DNA of 64,000 nt. Origin: Sulfopaludibacter sp963815475 (GTDB lineage Bacteria; Acidobacteriota; Terriglobia; Bryobacterales; Bryobacteraceae). The translations under genes and the position numbers were made by a program. The notes under the pieces were generated by a model. It was not told the DNA's origin and did not search any database. It saw only the letters and a list, made by a program, of their open reading frames with translations. The stretch is from the NCBI GenBank assembly GCA_963815475.1, contig CAWFHD010000003.1:6572001-6636000 (forward strand). The letters are read 5' to 3'. Numbering within the stretch: position 1 is the stretch's first letter; every line of letters starts with the position of its first letter. Positions 9,601 through 16,787 of this stretch are shown piece by piece.

Positions 9601-9689
9601 AGTAGGTCTGCTTCGATCGTGGCCAGGTGCTCGCTCGATTCCGCCAGGTAGCTTTGCACCAGCTCATCGTCCAGGTTTAGTTCTTGCAT
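6678..9689 (-). CDS. cheA: Hybrid CheA histidine kinase with two CheW domains and a C-terminal receiver
   Basis: A 1003-residue CheA. Domains in order: Hpt (about 1-130) with phospho-His52 in FRAAHSIKGGAGFF; a P2-like region (about 140-255); a Pro/Ala-rich linker (260-310); the dimerisation domain (314-376, LNVALLDSLMTLAGELV); the HATPase (about 415-555) with N-box HMVRNAVDHG, DDGKGL and GRGVGMDVV; a first CheW domain (about 560-695); a second CheW domain (about 720-850); and a receiver (873-993) with Asp925 in TTDIEMPRMDG. The fused receiver may act as an internal CheY or phosphate sink, as in gliding/pilus systems such as FrzE. It lies 11 bp downstream of the STAS gene, so chemosensory and partner-switch modules share a transcript. 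Confidence 0.93.
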   Translation of the reverse strand: MQELNLDDELVQSYLAESSEHLATIEADLLAIEQAGAAIDEQLVNQVFRAAHSIKGGAGFFDLNKIRELAHKTESALDMVRSRQMAPTPEVVSVLLMAFDKLREMIQNHRESNQADIADYVEALTRLTVEHLPEDQKGSVRTQVAVCMPDDRHIQVSAFDLNQARKGAKSIYLIQYDLIHDIQRRNQTPWKVFKDLMKCGSILETVVDLESAGTLDDEPSNQLMLEVLYATVLEPDLISQVVTVPGERLWLVEKNGKLRPMAESPAAASASSPMPSPPAAALAKPAVPPPAPPPQPAAPAPAQDARKSAPPDATIRLNVALLDSLMTLAGELVLSRNQLNESLARNNDRGIRSGAQRVSLVTSELQEVVTLTRMQPVGSLFAKFPRLVRDLAQTLGKDVQLKLEGGDVEIDKTILEGLSDPLTHMVRNAVDHGIEMPQDRLAAHKPAMGTVTLAASHQAGQVVVEISDDGKGLAGDKVAASAVSKGLVSREQLQTLSDRDKMALIFLPGVSTAEKVSDVSGRGVGMDVVKTNLDKLGGKIEIDSAPGKGARFRIKLPLTLAIIPSLLVSQKKERFAIPQVNVSELIRIPAGQIAQRTNRVGDADVLVLRDRLMPLVYLADVLGLPRQDPESALNVVVADAGTLQYGLAVEELHDTVEIVVKPLGRHVKGLPDYAGATILGDGRVAVILDVAGLAARAGMTAAVAQAISRGQAEEEVAAGGELHALLLFHNAPGEPCAIPIEQVSRIERVLGSQIQYLGGRRTMQYRGASLPLVSLHDAASVGELSSDQQWVVIVFERMGRPLGLLAAEPLDMVETTLAIDTATLRQKGVAGSAVYKDRTILLLDIYELAEATQMEAASPHAPAARLESAEPQATVLLAEDSEFFRGQIRRLMEAVGCRVLAAEDGQAAWELLDRHAAEIDLVTTDIEMPRMDGLALTRHIRADHRFAGLPVIALSSLAGEEEIARGMAAGVSEYQIKLNKDELLESIRKAVQRKVEGLAAAAC

Positions 9690-9700
9690 GGCTCCTCCTA

Positions 9701-10012
9701 TTACGCTCCGGTTATGCTGAAATGCTGGTGAATGCGCATCGCCTGCAGCAGCGCCACAATCTCCTGGGATGCATGAATTACTCCCAGCTTGCCGCCCGCT
9801 TTGCGCAGGGAATTGTGGACTGCGATGAGCAGCCCGATTCCGCAGGAATCGAGCATCTTCACATTGCTCAAATCCAACACCACTTCACGCACGCCCCCGG
9901 CGACCGCGCCGCGCAGCACCTCGCGCAGTTCGGGCACGGCAGGAGCAGTGACATCTCCGGTAGGTTGGACCATCACTCGATCCTCTGTTCGTGTCAGGGT
10001 TGCATTACTCAT
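9701..10012 (-). CDS. STAS-domain anti-anti-sigma factor (RsbV/SpoIIAA-like)
   Basis: A 103-residue STAS protein. In this family the unphosphorylated form binds and titrates an anti-sigma kinase. The phosphorylatable Ser is in LDLSNVKMLDSCGIGLL, where the DSxG motif is intact (Ser at about residue 56). The ATG at 10012 is preferred because it overlaps the end of the upstream kinase gene by 8 bp; a start at 10030 would only lengthen this overlap. It is the third gene of the operon, directly upstream of cheA. Its natural partners are the HATPase kinase before it and the PP2C phosphatase at the start of the operon. Confidence 0.9.
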   Translation of the reverse strand: MSNATLTRTEDRVMVQPTGDVTAPAVPELREVLRGAVAGGVREVVLDLSNVKMLDSCGIGLLIAVHNSLRKAGGKLGVIHASQEIVALLQAMRIHQHFSITGA

Positions 10013-10415
10013 GTTTGTTTGTCTCCTCAAATCGCTTGATGACTATTGCCGCGTTGCCTTTTGCATTGAACCGCACCTGCGTGGCGTAGTGCCGAAGTAA
10101 TTGCAGCCCGCGCCCCGATGAACCCAGGTTTCGGTCTAAGCCCATTCGAGCACCCCGCCAGTCGAAGCCTTCGCCGTCATCTACTACGACGATCCGCAGG
10201 CGGCGGTCGCTCAACCGCACCGCACACCGCACATGCTTTTCCGGATTGCTCTTGCTGCCGTGCACCACCGCATTGGTCAACGCCTCGCGCAGCAGCAATT
10301 CCGCGGTGAAGCGGTCGGAAGCCTTCTGCAGGATTCCACACAGCGCCCGAAATTCCATCAGAAAAGGTTCGATGGCATCCAGCGCGGCGGGCAGCGTCTT
10401 GCGCATTTCGGTCAT
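10005..10415 (-). CDS. RsbW-like HATPase anti-sigma factor / serine kinase
   Basis: A 136-residue GHKL ATPase of the anti-sigma regulatory factor type. The N-box reads LLLREALTNAVVHGS, the G1 box VVDDGEGFDW and the G2 region GSSGRGLQLL. Such proteins phosphorylate a STAS antagonist and sequester a target, usually a sigma factor. Here no sigma factor is adjacent, so the target could be elsewhere or could be another protein. The ATG at 10415 overlaps the stop of the phosphatase gene (ATGA), showing translational coupling; the open frame extends to 10535 but would overlap the upstream gene. Confidence 0.9.
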   Translation of the reverse strand: MTEMRKTLPAALDAIEPFLMEFRALCGILQKASDRFTAELLLREALTNAVVHGSKSNPEKHVRCAVRLSDRRLRIVVVDDGEGFDWRGARMGLDRNLGSSGRGLQLLRHYATQVRFNAKGNAAIVIKRFEETNKHE

Positions 10416-11530
10416 CGGCGCGCCTCCACCGCCAGCAGCAGAAGGTCGTCCGTGACCTTCCCCGAATCGGGCCGGAGTTCGCGGGCTATGCACCAGGCGG
10501 CTTCCTGGATGGGTGTTTTGCGATGCCGTGCGCACGCCTCCATCAAGAGGCGCAGCCCCTCCTGCCTACCGCTGCCGCACTCCAGTTCGATCAGGCCGTC
10601 GCTATAGAGAAAGAATCGTTCTCCCGGGGCCATCCGGACCTCTTTACGCTGTAACACCTGGGTGCTGAAGACGCCCAGGGGCTCGCTTTCCACTTCGATC
10701 ACTCGCGCCTCGCCGCTGGAGCGGACCAGGACCACGGGAGGGTGGCCCGCGCTCACCACCGAGAGACAGCCGGTGTGACGATTCCAGCGCGCATAACACG
10801 CCGTGAGGTACTGTTCCTCACCCAGAATCTGGCGCATCACCGCATCCAACCCGCGCATTGAATCCGCAGGAGAAAACATCGGACCGGTGTACTGGCGCAG
10901 CAGGGCCTTGAGGGCGGCAGTCAGAAACGAAGCGCTCACGCCGTGGCCGCTGATATCGGCGACGAAATACCCGAACACTCCCGGGGCGATCTCGAGGACG
11001 TCGTAGAAGTCGCCTCCAGCCTCTTCGAGCGGCCGGAAGAACACGCTGAACCGCGCATCGGGACACTCTTCCGGGCGAACCAGGATGGCGCGCTGTGCGG
11101 TCCGCAACTGTTCGAGTTTGGCTCGTTGCTGGTCAATCAACATTCGGTTTGTCGAGCGAATCCGCAGATGCACGCGAACCCGCGCCAATAACTCCTCACC
11201 GTGAACGGGCTTCGAGAGATAGTCGACTCCGCCAATCTTCAATCCCGCCACCTTGTTCTTTACGTCATCCAGGGCGGAGAGAAAGATGATTGGGATATCG
11301 GCCGTAATCGGATCGGACTTTAGCCGGGCGCAAGTTTCAAAGCCGCTTTCCCCTGGCATCATCACATCCAGCAGCACCAAATCCGGGAGTTGGCTGCGGC
11401 ACAACTGCCGGGCCGTGGGGCCATCGTTGGCTTCCATGGTCCGAAAGCCTTCGGCAGCCAGGACACGGCACACCAGTTCGGCGTTGGCGCGTGTGTCGTC
11501 GACTACCAGAATGGATGGATCTTCGGTCAC
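10412..11530 (-). CDS. Receiver-PP2C (RsbU/SpoIIE-type) phosphatase
   Basis: A 372-residue protein with an N-terminal receiver (ILVVDD; phospho-acceptor Asp55 in LVLLDVMMPG; Lys107 in LSKPV), a short coiled linker (about 120-145) and a SpoIIE-like PP2C domain. The phosphatase metal ligands are visible in EEAGGDFYDV, VADISGHGVSA, LYSDGLIEL and VTDDLLLLAV. It would dephosphorylate the STAS protein two genes downstream, so phosphorylation of its receiver is the natural input to the switch. The start is a GTG. It is the first gene of the minus-strand operon that continues into cheA, cheW, cheB and cheR. Confidence 0.92.
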   Translation of the reverse strand: MTEDPSILVVDDTRANAELVCRVLAAEGFRTMEANDGPTARQLCRSQLPDLVLLDVMMPGESGFETCARLKSDPITADIPIIFLSALDDVKNKVAGLKIGGVDYLSKPVHGEELLARVRVHLRIRSTNRMLIDQQRAKLEQLRTAQRAILVRPEECPDARFSVFFRPLEEAGGDFYDVLEIAPGVFGYFVADISGHGVSASFLTAALKALLRQYTGPMFSPADSMRGLDAVMRQILGEEQYLTACYARWNRHTGCLSVVSAGHPPVVLVRSSGEARVIEVESEPLGVFSTQVLQRKEVRMAPGERFFLYSDGLIELECGSGRQEGLRLLMEACARHRKTPIQEAAWCIARELRPDSGKVTDDLLLLAVEARR

Positions 11531-11832
11531 GTGATATCGTCCTGTGGCAGGCGGACCCAGCGTTATGGAACGCTCCGTTCGGCTCTGCCACTAAACTCCT
11601 CTTCGGTTGTTTCCGGTTTCTCTAGATTCCTCGCCGTGAGATGATGCCAGAGCTAATGTTTTTCGGCGATTTGACGATATGGAGAATAAGGTCCGGAACC
11701 TGGACGATGTCGAAAAAGCGGTCCGAGCTTCGCTCGGATTGGCAGGCGGCAGCGCCTGCCACCACCCTTCGTGGGATTTCGTGGGCCGCAGGCCCATTCC
11801 CAGGAGACACGAACGGCGATTGCCCGTGACCG
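11531..11832. other. Intergenic region between hybrid kinase and signalling operon
   Basis: About 300 bp without a supported gene. It holds the leader of the signalling operon and one copy of a 52-bp dispersed element (see 11709-11760). I see no convincing sigma-70 promoter. Short open frames here have no recognisable content. Confidence 0.6.
11709..11760. repeat. Dispersed palindromic element, family A, copy 1
   Basis: A 52-bp element matching the one at 19583-19634 at 50 of 52 positions by direct alignment. It contains two dyads, CCGAGCttcGCTCGG and GGCAGGCGgcaGCGCCTGCC, separated by a short ATT, so it can fold into two adjacent hairpins. This resembles a REP-type element. Both copies are intergenic and on the same strand, and both are followed about 30-50 bp later by a TTCGTGGG sequence. 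Confidence 0.75.
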
Positions 11833-14808
11833 CTATTCGCGGCTGAACTCCTGCATGATCGGTTGTGCGCTATCGAAGCTCGCTGAGAGATCGGGTAGGG
11901 TGGCTGCCGCGCCTGCCAGGTCGCCTGCCCGGCCCAACTGTTCGACCTTCCAGGCCAGGGCCCGCAGTTGAGCTCCGCCTGTATTGGCGGCAGCGCCTTT
12001 GATGGCGTGGGCGGCTTGAGCGACCGCGCCCGAATCGCCCGCAGCGACGGCCTGGGACAGCGCCGCGAACTGTTCCGGCAGGTCCGCCAAAAAACGCCGC
12101 ACCACATGCCTGGCGAGTTCCTCGTTCCCCATCAGCCGCTCCACCAGATCTTCGCCATCGAACACCGCAGGGGTGGCGGGGCTCGGGATTTCCGCGGGTA
12201 GCGGGAGCGGTTCCCGGCCCGGGCCGCCAGCGGCAGTCCACTGTTCGATGGCTTCTTCCAGCATGGAAGCTTGCACCGGTTTCGAGAGATAGCCGTTCAT
12301 CCCCGCGGCGAGGCATTTCTCGCGATCTCCGGCCATGGCGTTGGCGGTCATCGCAACGATGGGAACCGAGTGGTTGCGCACCGGCGAGTTGGGTTGGCGG
12401 ATCAGCCTGGTGGCTTCGTAACCATCCATCTCCGGCAACTGGCAATCCATCAGGACCAGGTCGTAGTCCCGATTGCCGAGTGCTTCAATGGCTTCGCGGC
12501 CATCGGCGGCCACATCGGCCGTAAAGCCCAGGTTGGACAGTAGCCCGAGCGCCACCAGTTGGTTGATCACCATGTCCTCCACCATTAGGATGCGCACGCG
12601 CGCCCGCTGTTCCCGGTTCACACGCACTTGCACGGCCGGTGTTGGCGCAACGGTGGGAGCGGGCCCATAACCCAGCACGGTAGCCAAGCAGGCGCCCAGT
12701 TCGCCCTGCTTCACCGGCTTGGCGACGCGCCCGGCGAAACCAAGGCGACGCCATTGCTCCTCGTCCGTCTTATTCGTGGTGGGCGCCAACACGATCAACG
12801 GTGTGTGGCGCAGCTTCGTATCGCGCTGCATCAGGGCCAGGAGCCGGGCCGCGCCGCCGAGAGGCGTCTCCAGATCCGCTACTACCGCTTCGAAGTCTGA
12901 GCCGTCGTTTTGAAGCCTGGCAAAGGCGGTGTCTATGTCGGCGACTTGTTCGTGCCGGGCGCGCCAGAAGTTCAGCAACTCCGCCAGGAGTTTTCGACTA
13001 CCGCTGGAATCGTCAACCACCAGCACGCGGCGATCGGGCAAGGAAAGCGCCGACGGCCGTTTTGCGGCCTGCTGTTGGAGAAGCGCCGTAAACCAAAAGC
13101 ACGATCCTTTTCCTTCCTGGCTCTCGAACCCAACCTCCCCTCCCATGATCTCCACCAAACGCTTCACAATCGACAGCCCCAAGCCCGAGCCTCCGTATTT
13201 CCGGGTGGTGGAAGCATCGGCCTGCGAGAAGGGATGAAAGAGGTGGCTTGTCTTATCTTTGGGGATGCCGATTCCGGTGTCGCTCACTTCGAAACGGACC
13301 TTCGGCGGGTTGTCGGCAGCGTCGAGCCGGACGCGGACGGAGACCTCGCCCCGTTCGGTGAACTTCACCGCGTTCCCGATCAGATTTAACAACACCTGCC
13401 GCAGCCTGCTGGAATCGCCGCGCAATCGGGTGGGGACGTCGGGCTCGATGAAGCAGAGAAGCTCCAGGCCGCGCTGCAGCGCGCCCACCGCCATCAAGTC
13501 TGCTGTGCCCTCCACCACGGTGCGCAGGTCGAAATCGGCCGTCTCCAGTTCGAGCTTGTCCGCTTCAATCTTGGACAGGTCGAGGATGTCGTTCAGGAGC
13601 GACAGCAGAACTTCGGCGGAGCTCTGGACGATCTCGCCGCGGCGGCGCTGGCCGGCGGTCAGGTCGTCGTTGAGCATCAACCCGATCATCCCTAGAATGC
13701 CGTTCATAGGCATGCGGATTTCGTGGCTCATGTTGGCGAGAAACTCGCTTTTCGCGCGATTGGCGGCGCCGGCCGCCTCTTCCGCCCGTTTCCTCTCGAC
13801 CATCTCTGCCTGAAGGGTGCGGTTGGTCTCGACCAGCGTCCGGGTGCGGTCGTCGACAATCAGTTCCAGTTCATTCTGCAACTGCCGCTCTCGCCTGAAA
13901 GTAGCGTACATGTTGCCGTACAATCCCACGAGCACAAAGGAATAAGAGAGAATCTTCAGCACATGCGCGAGCGCGTGCATGGCGTCGAGCTTGCCCGAAA
14001 AGGGCAGGTACAGCAGGTGTACCAGGGTGCTGACGATCAGGAAGAGAATCAGCCAGTGCTCGACAAGATCGGTTTTCCACGCGCCCTTTTTCAGATGACA
14101 AAACAGCGTCACAACGAAGAACAGGGCCGGAATCAGCTCAGCAGGGCGATGCACCAGAAACTCGGGATGGTAGTGCGCCGGCAAAGGGGCCAAGGCGAAG
14201 AACAGAAAGCTGGCTAGCATCCAGGCGCCCGCGTGCCAGTAAATTGTGGAATCCGGAACCCGCTTCTGTCTCCGGCTCCGGCGTTCGGATGCCAGCCAAC
14301 TCACCAGCATAAAAATGGAGAGATAGAATCGCGAGGTCACCCCGCTCCACGGCGTCTGGTGGGCCAGTATTGAGGGAATCCGGCCGGCCATGAGGGAGGA
14401 CGTGACGATTACATGGTAGGTGTCGTGAAGCGCCGCGCCCAGGAGACCGCAGCCGGCCAGAAGCAGCCAGCGCTCTTTCCGGTGTCCGTAATAACGAACC
14501 AGGGCCATGGCGCCGGCGGTCGCGGACAGGACCGTTGCAATGGCTTCCATGATGGTATGGAGCTCCGAACTGCCCGACCAGGTCAGAGAGAGGGCGGGGA
14601 AGAAGCCGATAAACAGAATTGCGGCGAGGGCTACATAGCACGTGGCTCTTAGGCGCACAGGGTTCTCGCCGAGACAGAATGGCACACCTATCTTATCGGC
14701 GCGGAATGGCTTTCCGTGAGTGACGGCAAGTTGGAGGAGGCCACGGAACCCTGCGGAAATTACTTGCGGTGACGACGGAGCCGTGGCGAGGTGGGCGGCG
14801 ACTCTCAC
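11833..14808 (-). CDS. Membrane hybrid histidine kinase with two receivers and Hpt
   Basis: A sensor kinase of up to 991 residues. Residues about 55-305 hold roughly seven to eight hydrophobic segments forming a membrane sensor (MASE-like; exact family not recognised), followed by a coiled coil (305-350). HisKA has phospho-His362 in NMSHEIRMPMNG. The HATPase (about 465-580) has an N-box in LLNLIGNAVKFT, DTGIGIP and GSGLGLSIVKRL. The first receiver (594-712) is divergent, with Asp645 in VVADLETP. The second (738-860) is canonical, with Asp788 in LVLMDCQLPEMDG. An Hpt domain at the C-terminus has His934 in AAHAIKGAA. This is a complete internal phosphorelay. The start is uncertain: residues 1-50 look non-conserved, and a GTG nearer residue 42 or 51 is plausible. 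Confidence 0.9.
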   Translation of the reverse strand: MRVAAHLATAPSSPQVISAGFRGLLQLAVTHGKPFRADKIGVPFCLGENPVRLRATCYVALAAILFIGFFPALSLTWSGSSELHTIMEAIATVLSATAGAMALVRYYGHRKERWLLLAGCGLLGAALHDTYHVIVTSSLMAGRIPSILAHQTPWSGVTSRFYLSIFMLVSWLASERRSRRQKRVPDSTIYWHAGAWMLASFLFFALAPLPAHYHPEFLVHRPAELIPALFFVVTLFCHLKKGAWKTDLVEHWLILFLIVSTLVHLLYLPFSGKLDAMHALAHVLKILSYSFVLVGLYGNMYATFRRERQLQNELELIVDDRTRTLVETNRTLQAEMVERKRAEEAAGAANRAKSEFLANMSHEIRMPMNGILGMIGLMLNDDLTAGQRRRGEIVQSSAEVLLSLLNDILDLSKIEADKLELETADFDLRTVVEGTADLMAVGALQRGLELLCFIEPDVPTRLRGDSSRLRQVLLNLIGNAVKFTERGEVSVRVRLDAADNPPKVRFEVSDTGIGIPKDKTSHLFHPFSQADASTTRKYGGSGLGLSIVKRLVEIMGGEVGFESQEGKGSCFWFTALLQQQAAKRPSALSLPDRRVLVVDDSSGSRKLLAELLNFWRARHEQVADIDTAFARLQNDGSDFEAVVADLETPLGGAARLLALMQRDTKLRHTPLIVLAPTTNKTDEEQWRRLGFAGRVAKPVKQGELGACLATVLGYGPAPTVAPTPAVQVRVNREQRARVRILMVEDMVINQLVALGLLSNLGFTADVAADGREAIEALGNRDYDLVLMDCQLPEMDGYEATRLIRQPNSPVRNHSVPIVAMTANAMAGDREKCLAAGMNGYLSKPVQASMLEEAIEQWTAAGGPGREPLPLPAEIPSPATPAVFDGEDLVERLMGNEELARHVVRRFLADLPEQFAALSQAVAAGDSGAVAQAAHAIKGAAANTGGAQLRALAWKVEQLGRAGDLAGAAATLPDLSASFDSAQPIMQEFSRE

Positions 14809-14846
14809 CGCCCACCAATACTCTCAGCCTGCGTAAGCGGAATGTC

Positions 14847-15590
14847 TCACCAGGGCAATTCTTTGTTGATTTCGTGTATGAAACGGCCGTTGGGGCCATC
14901 CGATCCCAGCAGTGCAACCGCCACTGTGGTCTTCGCTCCGTCAGGCACAGACATCGGCGCCGCGTCCGAGCCAAGAGCGGTCTTGACCCAGCCCGGATGC
15001 ACGGAGTTCACCTTGATGTTGGTGTCCCTGAGCTCCGCTGCCAGATGGATGGTGAACACGTTGACTGCTGCTTTCGATGCGTTATAAGCGAACTTCCGCA
15101 GGGGCGCGATGGGACTCGGTTCCATTGCGTGAAGCGTCAGAGAGCCGAGGATGCTGGAGAGGTTGACAATCCGGCCCGCATCGCTCTTCTTCAGAAGGGG
15201 CAGAAGTTCGCGAGTCAAAGCCACCAGGGAGAACAGGTTGATATTGAAGATGCCCTGCAGCTCACTTTCCGTCGACGCACTGGCACGCAGACCCATGAGC
15301 CCATCGGTAGGTCCTACGCCGCCGTTGTTCACCAGGATGTCCAGCTTGCCGTAGTGCGACTCGATGAATTTTGCCGCAGCGCTGCGATCGGCTGCATTGG
15401 TCACATCGAGCGCGATTGCCTCTGCCTCGATCCCTTCGCCGCGCAATTTGGCGGCTGTCGCCGCAGCCTCGCGCTCCGCGCGCGCACTGACAATGACCAT
15501 TACGCCCTGCTGGCCCAACTGCCGTGCAGTTTCAAAACCGATCCCGCGATTGGACCCGGTAACCAAAGCTACTTTCTTACGATTTGCCAT
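14847..15590 (-). CDS. SDR-family NAD(P)-dependent oxidoreductase
   Basis: A classical short-chain dehydrogenase of 247 residues: nucleotide-binding TGSNRGIG near residue 11, LDVTNAADR, the NNGG motif (usual NNAG) near residue 90, catalytic Ser in VNLSSILGS and YNASK as the YxxxK active site. It resembles carbonyl-reductase-like bacterial SDRs. The start has a strong AGGAGG 8 nt upstream. A TetR-type palindrome lies about 55 bp upstream, in the expected promoter region, and the divergent gene encodes a TetR regulator. It is therefore probably a target of that regulator. The substrate is unknown. Confidence 0.9.
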   Translation of the reverse strand: MANRKKVALVTGSNRGIGFETARQLGQQGVMVIVSARAEREAAATAAKLRGEGIEAEAIALDVTNAADRSAAAKFIESHYGKLDILVNNGGVGPTDGLMGLRASASTESELQGIFNINLFSLVALTRELLPLLKKSDAGRIVNLSSILGSLTLHAMEPSPIAPLRKFAYNASKAAVNVFTIHLAAELRDTNIKVNSVHPGWVKTALGSDAAPMSVPDGAKTTVAVALLGSDGPNGRFIHEINKELPW

Positions 15591-15644
15591 GTTCGTGGCC
15601 TCCTGATGAATTGATAAACCCCGCCTTACGAAGGATTCGAGTAT

Positions 15645-15660
15645 TTCCGACCAGTCGGAA
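15645..15660. promoter_or_regulatory. Probable TetR operator 1 (upstream of SDR)
   Basis: A 16-bp near-palindrome, TTCCGACCAGTCGGAA, with 7-bp arms TTCCGAC/GTCGGAA around a CA centre. It shares the core TCCGACC..GTCGGA with the second site. It overlaps the likely SDR promoter: on the minus strand a TTGTCA (about 15668-15673) stands just upstream of it. Binding by the neighbouring TetR protein is inferred. Confidence 0.65.
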
Positions 15661-15875
15661 GATTATTGACAAGCCTTTAGGGCAAGACAAGTTGTTTGGC
15701 CGGCCGCCTATATAGAAGAGCAATGCCAGCCAAGATAGCTGGACTTGAAAATGGGCGAATGTTCGCGACATGTCTGGAACATCCGGTATTTCCCACAGGA
15801 CGAAGATGAATTCGCGGCCGACCGTCTCCGGCGGCCCGTGTGGTGAAGGGGTCCAGGACGCACCAGTTGAAAATA

Positions 15876-15889
15876 TCCGACCGGTCGGA
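15876..15889. promoter_or_regulatory. Probable TetR operator 2
   Basis: A perfect 14-bp palindrome, TCCGACCGGTCGGA. It fills the spacer between a TTGAAA (15867-15872) and a weak GAATAG, the arrangement expected if the repressor blocks a plus-strand promoter reading toward the tetR gene. ACCGGT-centred palindromes of this kind are common TetR-family operators. Confidence 0.65.
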
Positions 15890-16136
15890 CGAATAGTGTG
15901 AATCTCTAACGCTGCCTCCGTCGTCTACACTAGGGGAGGCCCGGATTGCGGTCGATGCAAAGACAGTCGCGCCGGCTCCCGGATCGAATTGTGGCATCGG
16001 ATTCGAAACCCCGTCGGCAGCCAGGTCGAAAAGGCATCACGGTAATCGCTACCGGCGAAAGCGGCAACGAGGCCGCTCACTTTACCCATAAGCTGCAGAA
16101 GGACAGGCTGTTGGCCGATTCAAGGATGGTGGAGCT

Positions 16137-16775
16137 ATGACTACAAAAACGAAAACATCCACCACGAAGGGTGAGCGGAGCCGGCAGAAGATCGTAGAAA
16201 CCGCCGCAGTGCTGTTTAACCAGAAGGGATTCACTGGATGCTCGATGGGGGACATTGTCGCGGCTTCGGGCCTGGAGAAAGGGACGCTCTACGGCCACTT
16301 CTCTACAAAGGAAGAGCTGGCGCTCCTGGCTTTCGATTATGCGTGGAAGGATACGAGCGACAAACGCCTTCGGAACATCGAATCCGTTTCAAATGCGGTA
16401 GACAAACTGAGACTCCACGTAGACAACTATGTCAACACTCCGAGTTTTCCAGGGGGATGCCCTCTTTTAAACTTCGCGGCAGATACCGATGACGGCAATC
16501 TCGCCCTCCGCACAAGGGTCAGAAAGGCGCTGAAGGGTTGGGAGGATCTTTTGGCGAAGATTGTTGAAGACGGCCAGGCAGCAGGAGAGGTCAACCCGGA
16601 GATTGCCCCACACTCGGTCGCCAACCTGGTGATCTGCGTCCTTGAGGGAGCAACGGTAGTAGCACGGATCAATAAGCGGTCCGCGGCTCTCTCCGACGCT
16701 CAAAGGCACCTCAGCCTGTACCTGGAAACTGCGGTCAGACTCAGAAATGAGTCACGAGATGGGAACGGACAATAG
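16137..16775 (+). CDS. TetR-family transcriptional regulator
   Basis: A 212-residue repressor. The N-terminal helix-turn-helix is evident: RQKIVETAAVLFNQKGF, CSMGDIVAASGL and KGTLYGHFSTKEEL (about residues 14-62). The ligand domain contains GGCPLLNFA, a signature of a common TetR C-terminal subfamily (AcuR/NemR-like) that includes sensors of electrophiles. The gene is followed 12 bp later by an alpha/beta hydrolase and is divergent from an SDR. Two matching palindromes lie upstream. Autoregulation and control of the SDR are likely. Codon usage is less GC-rich than in surrounding genes, suggesting acquisition. Confidence 0.92.
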   Translation: MTTKTKTSTTKGERSRQKIVETAAVLFNQKGFTGCSMGDIVAASGLEKGTLYGHFSTKEELALLAFDYAWKDTSDKRLRNIESVSNAVDKLRLHVDNYVNTPSFPGGCPLLNFAADTDDGNLALRTRVRKALKGWEDLLAKIVEDGQAAGEVNPEIAPHSVANLVICVLEGATVVARINKRSAALSDAQRHLSLYLETAVRLRNESRDGNGQ

Positions 16776-16787
16776 AGGACACCTAGG

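Larger units (their letters stand above)
15591..16136. other. Divergent control region between SDR and TetR genes
   Basis: A 546-bp intergenic stretch carrying two TetR-type palindromes (separate entries). No real gene is supported; a 106-codon minus-strand frame (15677-15997) has no recognisable content. GC appears lower than in the flanking chromosome, as it does through the following two genes. Confidence 0.6.

Noticed and set aside
15677..15997. 106-codon minus-strand frame in the tetR control region
   Set aside because: Spans an operator palindrome and has no ribosome-binding site or recognisable product.
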